Positions 8,270 to 12,956 of a DNA stretch of 12,956 bases are shown in pieces. Source of the DNA: CAYSUS01 sp964434165 (lineage in GTDB: Bacteria; Planctomycetota; Planctomycetia; Pirellulales; Thermoguttaceae); assembly GCA_964434165.1 (NCBI GenBank), contig CAYSUS010000155.1, positions 1 through 12,956 on the forward strand, given 5' to 3'. Under the pieces are notes generated by a model. The model searched no databases and was not told the DNA's origin. It saw only the letters and a list, made by a program, of their open reading frames with translations. The translations under genes were made by a program, and so were the position numbers. How positions within the stretch are numbered: position 1 is the stretch's first letter; each line of letters starts with the position of its first letter.

Positions 8270-8559
8270 TCGCACTAGAGCCGCACGCGCAAGGAACCCT
8301 CCTGCCGATTCGCGCCCATGCGGGGGCGCGCCGCAACGAGGTCCGCGCCGGCGAGGACGGCGTGGTGCGGGTCTCGGTGACCCAAGCGCCCGAGAAGGGC
8401 AAGGCCAACAAGGCCATCGTGGCCCTCTTGGCCGAGGCGCTTGACTGGAGGAAGTCGCAGATCGAATTGGTCTCGGGCGAGACCTCGCCGCAGAAGCGTT
8501 TCTTGATTCGCGGGGCCTCGCCCGACGAAGTCCGCGCCCGCTTGGCAGCGATCGCGTAG
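8266..8559 (+). CDS. yggU: DUF167/YggU family protein
   Basis: A 97-residue member of the small alpha/beta DUF167 family, whose function is not established. Recognised from PEKGKANKAIVALLAEAL (42-59) and SGETSPQKRFLI, the two conserved blocks of the family. The ATG overlaps the yggS stop by 4 bp (ATGA), so translation is probably coupled. yggS-yggU linkage is a well-known conserved arrangement in bacteria, often in a cell-envelope or division context, which supports both calls. Confidence 0.9.
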   Translation: MIALEPHAQGTLLPIRAHAGARRNEVRAGEDGVVRVSVTQAPEKGKANKAIVALLAEALDWRKSQIELVSGETSPQKRFLIRGASPDEVRARLAAIA

Positions 8560-8599
8560 CACCGTTGGGGCTAGCAGGCCAGACGATGGGAGCCACTTG

Positions 8600-9514
8600 A
8601 TGGACCGAAGGCAAGCGGTGAAGATTATTCGCAACTCGGCGCTGGCCGACTGCGCCGATCGGCTCGAGGAGGTGCTGGAGCCTTCGATCCGCCTTCGCGC
8701 GCAGCGGGTCGAGGAGGACAGCATCCCCCTGGGCGCCTCGCGCATGGGAGGGCGGCCCGACCTGCCGCCCGGTGCCAACTGGCCGCGGTGGATGGGTTCG
8801 CAGATCGAGCGCATCGCCCCCGGCGGCAAGCCGGTCCATTCGCCGCCGAAGGAGACGCCCCTCGACTTCCTCGCGCAGATCCGGATGGACGACGTGGCCG
8901 ACCTAGCCCCACCCGGCCTGCTGCCGCGCACCGGCACGCTGGCGTTCTTCTACGACTTCGAACATCAGCCTTGGGGTTTCGACCCCAACGACCGCGGCGG
9001 TGCTAAAGTGCTCTACTTCGACGAGCCGGCCGACGCGCTCACCCGGACCGACTCACCCCGCTCGGACGCAGGCGACTTCGCGGGGCGCCCCTGCCTGCTG
9101 TCCTTCGAGCCCTGCTGGACCCTGCCCGACTGGTTCCAGTTCGCCGAGGAGGGCGACGAGTTCGGCGACGAGTACGACGAGCTCGTGGCCGCGCTGGCCG
9201 GCGACGGCACGGAGGAGGAGTCGCTCCATCGGCTGCTCGGCCACGCGCAGGCCATCCAGGGCGACATGCGCCTGGAGTGCCAACTGGTCACCAACGGCCT
9301 TTACTGCGGCAACCCCGAGGGATACGACGACCCCAGGGCGCGGACCCTGGAGCCAGGGGCTGCCGAATGGATGCTCCTGCTCCAGGTCGATTCGGATGAG
9401 GAGCACCTGGGCTGGATGTGGGGCGACTGCGGGCGGCTCTACTACTGGATCCGCCGCGAGGACCTGCGCCAGCACGACTTCGACGCCGCCTGGCTCGTCC
9501 AGCAGTGCTACTGA
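8600..9514 (+). CDS. DUF1963/YwqG-like protein
   Basis: A 304-residue protein of the DUF1963 (YwqG-like) family, function unknown. Family motifs in order: MGGRPDLPPGANWP (49-62), PLDFLAQIRMDD (87-98), LLPRTGTLAFFYDF (107-120), the acidic EEGDEFGDEYDEL, RLLGHAQAIQGDM (211-223), AEWMLLLQVDSD (255-266) and WGDCGRLYYWIRREDL (274-289). The ATG at 8600 has GGGAG (8588-8592) at 7-nt spacing; a TTG codon just before it is in frame but redundant. No signal peptide or membrane segment is seen, so it is probably cytoplasmic. It follows yggU by 40 bp and is likely the last gene of this transcript. These proteins often act as stand-alone accessory genes with no settled role. Confidence 0.85.
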   Translation: MDRRQAVKIIRNSALADCADRLEEVLEPSIRLRAQRVEEDSIPLGASRMGGRPDLPPGANWPRWMGSQIERIAPGGKPVHSPPKETPLDFLAQIRMDDVADLAPPGLLPRTGTLAFFYDFEHQPWGFDPNDRGGAKVLYFDEPADALTRTDSPRSDAGDFAGRPCLLSFEPCWTLPDWFQFAEEGDEFGDEYDELVAALAGDGTEEESLHRLLGHAQAIQGDMRLECQLVTNGLYCGNPEGYDDPRARTLEPGAAEWMLLLQVDSDEEHLGWMWGDCGRLYYWIRREDLRQHDFDAAWLVQQCY

Positions 9515-9526
9515 TCGCGGATCGAA

Positions 9527-9539
9527 CGCGAAGCTCGCG
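9527..9539. terminator. Weak hairpin between convergent genes
   Basis: CGCGA-AGC-TCGCG, a 5-bp stem with a 3-nt loop in the 50-bp gap between the converging DUF1963 and CBS genes. No T-tract lies on either side, so a bidirectional terminator role is a guess from position. Confidence 0.25.
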
Positions 9540-9564
9540 CCCCCATTCCGAGCCGCTTGTACTG

Positions 9565-9960
9565 TCACCCAGCCGCTGCCGCGGCATCGCGCTCGACGAC
9601 GTGCCGCAGCAGGTCGCGGCGGGCGATGATGCCCACCACGCGCGCCTCGCGGACCACCGGGATGCGGCGGATGCGGTGGACGATCAGCAGGTTGGCGGCC
9701 TCGGAGATCGGCGCGTCCTCGGCGATCGTCAGCGGGTCGCGGGTCATCACGTCGCGGAGCAGGTCGTGCTTGACCTCGGGGGAATAGAGCGCCTCCAGGA
9801 GCTGGTACTCGCTGACGACGCCGACCAGGCGTCCCTCGAGATCGACCACCGGGGCCCCGCTGATGCCGTACTCCAGGAGCGTGCAGATGGCATGATGGAC
9901 CGTGTCCTCGACCGAAAGGGTGATGACCCCCGTGGTCATGACGTCGCTTGCCTGCTGCAT
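9565..9960 (-). CDS. Small protein with two CBS domains
   Basis: A 131-residue cytoplasmic protein made of a single Bateman module, which in known relatives senses adenosyl nucleotides such as AMP or ATP and signals to partners. CBS1 spans about 5-60 (VMTTGVITLSVEDTVHHAI, then GISGAPVVDLEGRLVGVVSE) and CBS2 about 70-124 (VMTRDPLTIAEDAPISEAAN, then RIRRIPVVREARVVGIIARR). No other domain is attached. The start is the ATG at 9960, with AAAGG at 6-nt spacing. An in-frame ATG at 10053 would add an Ala/Arg-rich leader but lies almost on the predicted transcription start. It is convergent to the DUF1963 gene. Its partner is unknown. Confidence 0.88.
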   Translation of the reverse strand: MQQASDVMTTGVITLSVEDTVHHAICTLLEYGISGAPVVDLEGRLVGVVSEYQLLEALYSPEVKHDLLRDVMTRDPLTIAEDAPISEAANLLIVHRIRRIPVVREARVVGIIARRDLLRHVVERDAAAAAG

Positions 9961-10054
9961 GGCGGCCCTTTCGCAGAGGATGATCGGCGCTTCGGGGGCT
10001 CGCGGGACGGCCGCTCCCACCTGGACGGCTGCCGCCCGCTCGCGAGCCTGCAAG

Positions 10055-10082
10055 AGTCTAGGTCACCGGGGAGCGTCGTCAA
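10055..10082 (-). promoter_or_regulatory. Candidate promoter for the CBS-domain gene
   Basis: On the minus strand TTGACG (10082-10077; 5 of 6 matches) and TAGACT (10060-10055; 4 of 6) are 16 bp apart. Predicted start near 10048 gives an 88-nt leader to the ATG at 9960, which supports that ATG over the upstream one at 10053. Confidence 0.5.
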
Positions 10083-10146
10083 CGCAAACCGGCAGCGACT
10101 GCCACGCCCGTGACGCAGTCGCGACAGACGCGGATCGGCGCCTGCG

Positions 10147-10230
10147 CTGCATGAGGTACACGCCGTCGGGCTCCAAGGCCCGGCGGATGCTGCGGAGCAC
10201 GGCGGCCGGGTCGGCCTGGTCGTGGATCGC
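10147..10230 (-). pseudogene. Remnant of a SAM-dependent methyltransferase gene
   Basis: Just after the stop of the beta-propeller gene, 28 codons on the minus strand read like the centre of a class I S-adenosylmethionine methyltransferase. They start AIHDQADPAAVLRSIRRAL and end PDGVYLMQ, matching the motif in which the 'D-AIHDQ' loop follows the SAM-binding core and 'RPGGVFLMQDI' forms strand 5. Neither the SAM-binding glycine motif before nor the C-terminal part after is present: the frame upstream is cut after a few codons by the propeller gene stop region, and downstream it becomes an Arg/Ala-rich run of no recognisable character ending at 10063. No start codon or ribosome binding site fits. 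It therefore looks like a decayed, truncated gene rather than a working one. Chance resemblance is possible but unlikely over 28 codons. Confidence 0.6.
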
Positions 10231-10247
10231 ACTCCGAGCCGGGCCGA

Positions 10248-12956
10248 TCAATCCGCCTCGTAACACACCACGCGGCCGTCCACCGTGGCCAGGTACAGCC
10301 GGCCGCCGGCCGCGGCCAGGCTGTCGAACACCGGCGCGGCCCCGAGTGCGTACTCGGCGACCTTGGAGCCGTCCTTGGCAGAAACGGCCCAGAGGCTGAC
10401 CTCGCCCCGCGGCCTGACCGCGGTCAGGTCATCGATCTCGGCCGGCCCGGCCACGAAGAGCGTGTCCCCGGCGAGGATCATGGCCCGGGCGTAAAGCGGC
10501 AGCGACTCCGACCAGAGGTAGCTCACCTTGGTGCCGGGGCCGCGGCGCCGCTTCTTGCCCTTGGCGGCCTCGGGCGGCTCCGGGCGGACGAGCTCGCGGT
10601 CGGCCGCAAACAGGTGGTAATCGGCCTCCAGCCCCACGTGGCTCCCCGTCACGCTGTAGGCCTTGCGCCCGAAACCGAACACCCGCCGTCCGTCCACCAC
10701 GAGCAACCGCCCGGAGATCCGCTGATTGCCCACGGTGGGCCACCCGCCGTAGCCCGTGCCCATCGTGGTCCCCACCTGCCAGTAGGTGCGGTGCCACCAC
10801 TCGTCGTCGAGGAATCCGGCCGGGCTGAACAGGTGATCCACGTCCTCGGCCTGCGGCTTGCCGTCAAGATCGAACCGCATGTGGCGCATGAAGATCGACT
10901 GGCCGTCGCGGGAGAGCACGTCGGGCAGGGCACCCGGCATGGACACGCCGCGGACCGTGTTCTGCGGCTCCTCGCCCGTCTCGGGATCGCGGTGCGAGAT
11001 CCGCTCGCACGAGAGGAGCTTGCCGGACCGGGCGTCGAGACGCACGAGGAACAGCCCGCCGTCGACGAACGAGTTGCGCCCCGCCACGGCGCAGACCACC
11101 GGCGCCGCGGACTCGTCGCCGCGCATCACCAGCACGCTGCCGTGCAGCGGCCAGACCGACTCGAGCTGCTCGTACGACACGACTTGACGGTCCTGCGGCG
11201 CGGCGAGGAACCGCCACACGAGCTTGCCGTCGGCCGCGCGCAGGCAGTAGATCCATCCGTCGGCCGAGCCGAAGTACGCGTTTCCCTCGCACACCGTCGG
11301 CGGCGAGTCCACCCGACCGCCGGCCGCAAACCGCCACTGGGGCGAGCCGTCCTTCGCGCTAAGGGCGTGGACCGTGTGCGCTTCCTTCTGGGCGACGAAC
11401 ACCTTGCCCTCGGCGACCACCAGCGCGGTCAGTGGCCCTTCGAGCTCCGTCTTCCAAGCGGGGCACAGACTCGGCCCCAATTCGCACTCGGTGGCCCCGC
11501 TCCGCGCCGCGTCGTGGCGATACGTGGGCCAGTCGTCCTTTGCGCCCGCCCTCTCGCGCCGGGGCTGCGAGTCTTCCCCATAGGCCGCTCCCTTCACCAG
11601 CCGCGGCAACTTCTTCCCGCTCGCCGAGCGCGACTCGTCACTCGCCGCCCGCTTCGGCGCCAGGGCGTTGAAGCTGTTCAGCTTGACGGTGATGTAGCAG
11701 GCGCAGGAGTGCGGCGGCACGTAGATCAGGCCGTTGGCGGGCAGGATGCCGTACTGGCACGTGCCGCGGATCCAGTGGTCGGCCGTGATCCGCGTGGACT
11801 CCAGGTCGAGCAGCTCCACGCCCGAGCGGCCGTGGAGAATGTAATTGGTGGTCGCCTTGTTGCGGTAGCACCGCGCGTGGCCGAATCCGATCGTGTAGCA
11901 CTCCTGGTCCGGGGGGCGATTGCCCACCACCTTGCCGGTGTGCAGGTCGAGCACCTTGGTGATGCCCGGCTGCCGTGCCCAGGCGAGGATGCCGCTATAG
12001 ACCTTGCCGTCGATGACGAAAACGTCGGCCGGGAAATTGAACCCCTCGTGCGACTCGGCCGTCCACAGCTTCTCGCCCGTCTCGGCCGAGTAGGCGACCA
12101 TCACCCCGGATGTGAGCAGGTGGTTCGAGGTTACGAGCCATTCGAGCTCGGCCTTGTCGCCGTTTTCGGTATCGAGGTTGTCCTCCGGCTTGCGGTCGGC
12201 CGAAAGCACCACGCCGTCGGCGACGACCAGCGTGGGCGTGGACCACGCGTACCGGCGCAGGGGCACCGCCCGCTCGGCCTTCCAAAGCAGCTTGCCCGAG
12301 CCGGCGTCCAGGGCCACGACGTGCGTGGTGTTCTCGAAGAAGGCACGGCCGTCGCGGACCGCCAGGGTCAAGGCGAACAGGTCCTTGGTGTCCGCGTCGT
12401 CCTTCTCCCACAGCAGCTTGCCGCTCTGCGCGTCGAGGCACGCCAGGCGCTTGGGCGGATAGCTCGTCACGAACCGGGCGTACGCGCCCCGCCACAGCCC
12501 CAGCCGGCGCACGATCCGGCCGGTCGTGCCCGTCTCCTCCTCGAGCGGGTCGCAGGTCACCACGTAGAGCTTGCCGTCGGCCAGGAGGATCTCGTGCGTG
12601 TTGTCCGTTCCCTCGAAGGTGCGCAGGACCTCGCCCGTGGCCGCTTCCAGCGCGGCGACCGGCTTGCCGTAACCCAGTGTGACGTAGACCCGGTCGCCCA
12701 CGGCCACCAGGCGGCGGGCAAGGTCGGCCGGGCCGCTTCGGAAATCGCGGAGGTGATACTCCCAGGTAGAGATCTCGCGCTCCCACAGACGGACACCATT
12801 GAAGGCGTCGCGCGCAACCAGACGCCATCTGGGGCTGGCCCCGGCAAACGCGATCGAGCCCTTGTCGACGATGTAGAACAGGCGCCCGCCCGAGGAGACC
12901 ATGGCGCTGACGCTGGCCAGGTGGTCGTGGCTCCGCGAGAAACGCGGGGGGCCGAT
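10248..12956 (-). CDS. PQQ-like beta-propeller protein, N-terminus beyond the window edge
   Basis: 902 codons are visible; the frame stays open to the right edge, so the ATG at 12902 is internal. The chain is built of PQQ-type repeats with turns such as LDAQSGKLLWEK, LDAGSGKLLWKAE, YSAETGEKLWTAE, LSAKDGSPQWRF and LRAADGKLVWRF. Two propellers are seen: the first (about 19-430, opening near SVSAMVSSGGRLFYIV) ends with GILPANGLIYVPPHSCACYI and VKLNSFNALAP; a low-complexity charged linker (about 434-473) leads to the second (from DWPTYRHDAARSGAT, about 475). No PQQ-dependent dehydrogenase active-site set was recognised, so it is probably a structural or binding propeller. Very large proteins of this type are numerous in planctomycetes and some carry an N-terminal methyltransferase-like domain; whether this one does cannot be seen here. 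Most likely extracytoplasmic; function unknown. Confidence 0.9.
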   Translation of the reverse strand: MGPPRFSRSHDHLASVSAMVSSGGRLFYIVDKGSIAFAGASPRWRLVARDAFNGVRLWEREISTWEYHLRDFRSGPADLARRLVAVGDRVYVTLGYGKPVAALEAATGEVLRTFEGTDNTHEILLADGKLYVVTCDPLEEETGTTGRIVRRLGLWRGAYARFVTSYPPKRLACLDAQSGKLLWEKDDADTKDLFALTLAVRDGRAFFENTTHVVALDAGSGKLLWKAERAVPLRRYAWSTPTLVVADGVVLSADRKPEDNLDTENGDKAELEWLVTSNHLLTSGVMVAYSAETGEKLWTAESHEGFNFPADVFVIDGKVYSGILAWARQPGITKVLDLHTGKVVGNRPPDQECYTIGFGHARCYRNKATTNYILHGRSGVELLDLESTRITADHWIRGTCQYGILPANGLIYVPPHSCACYITVKLNSFNALAPKRAASDESRSASGKKLPRLVKGAAYGEDSQPRRERAGAKDDWPTYRHDAARSGATECELGPSLCPAWKTELEGPLTALVVAEGKVFVAQKEAHTVHALSAKDGSPQWRFAAGGRVDSPPTVCEGNAYFGSADGWIYCLRAADGKLVWRFLAAPQDRQVVSYEQLESVWPLHGSVLVMRGDESAAPVVCAVAGRNSFVDGGLFLVRLDARSGKLLSCERISHRDPETGEEPQNTVRGVSMPGALPDVLSRDGQSIFMRHMRFDLDGKPQAEDVDHLFSPAGFLDDEWWHRTYWQVGTTMGTGYGGWPTVGNQRISGRLLVVDGRRVFGFGRKAYSVTGSHVGLEADYHLFAADRELVRPEPPEAAKGKKRRRGPGTKVSYLWSESLPLYARAMILAGDTLFVAGPAEIDDLTAVRPRGEVSLWAVSAKDGSKVAEYALGAAPVFDSLAAAGGRLYLATVDGRVVCYEAD

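Larger units (their letters stand above)
9961..10247. other. Intergenic region between CBS and beta-propeller genes
   Basis: 287 bp that hold the CBS-gene leader and candidate promoter (from 10082) and the methyltransferase remnant (10147-10230). Nothing else was recognised in it; no terminator hairpin with a T-tract follows the propeller gene. Confidence 0.45.

Noticed and set aside
7058..8839. 593-codon minus-strand frame opposite the LarA-like, yggS and yggU genes
   Set aside because: It spans several well-supported genes in antisense, has low-complexity Arg/Pro-rich stretches and no domain.
9527..9539. Strong bidirectional terminator between the convergent genes
   Set aside because: Only a 5-bp stem with no T-tract; kept as a low-confidence feature and not as a finding.
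10248..12902. Treating the ATG at 12902 as the true start of the propeller gene
   Set aside because: The frame stays open to the window edge and the residues before it (PRFSRSHDHLASVSA) belong to the conserved propeller opening, so the gene is cut rather than short.

Overview
This GC-rich window (roughly two-thirds G+C by eye) looks like chromosomal DNA of a planctomycete or a close relative. Three things point there: a lipoprotein joining a LolA-like, a thioredoxin (TlpA-like) and a beta-propeller domain; a very large PQQ-type beta-propeller protein of the kind these genomes carry in many copies; and a YggS protein with the variant motif LGESRPQQL. No phylogenetic search could be run, so the assignment is an inference. 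No rRNA, tRNA, CRISPR array, insertion sequence or phage gene was seen.

Left part (1-3558, minus strand): the macromolecular-synthesis pair dnaG then rpoD, with rpoD cut by the left edge. A near-consensus sigma-70 promoter (TTGACC, 17 bp, TATAAT) sits about 100 bp upstream of dnaG, and the predicted leader contains two perfect short palindromes. The 234-bp dnaG-rpoD spacer has no clear promoter of its own, so rpoD is probably read through from dnaG, the primary sigma factor thereby helping to transcribe its own gene.

Middle (3559-6290): upstream of that promoter, and also on the minus strand, is the large predicted lipoprotein. A 251-bp divergent spacer, with a candidate plus-strand promoter, separates it from the next block.

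Plus-strand block (6291-9514): a LarA/DUF2088-like protein that seems to lack the nickel-pincer and catalytic residues, then a PLP-binding YggS-family protein, a DUF167/YggU protein that overlaps yggS by 4 bp, and a DUF1963/YwqG-like protein. Gaps are short (41, -4 and 40 bp), suggesting one transcript.

Right part (9565-12956, minus strand): a small two-CBS-domain protein with its own candidate promoter, a spacer that holds a short remnant of a methyltransferase gene, and a PQQ-type beta-propeller protein whose N-terminus lies beyond the right edge.

Most of the window is housekeeping or widely conserved genes. No clearly new multi-gene system is supported. The best leads are the apparently cofactor-less LarA-like protein in a yggS operon, the structured leader of the dnaG-rpoD operon, and the methyltransferase remnant.
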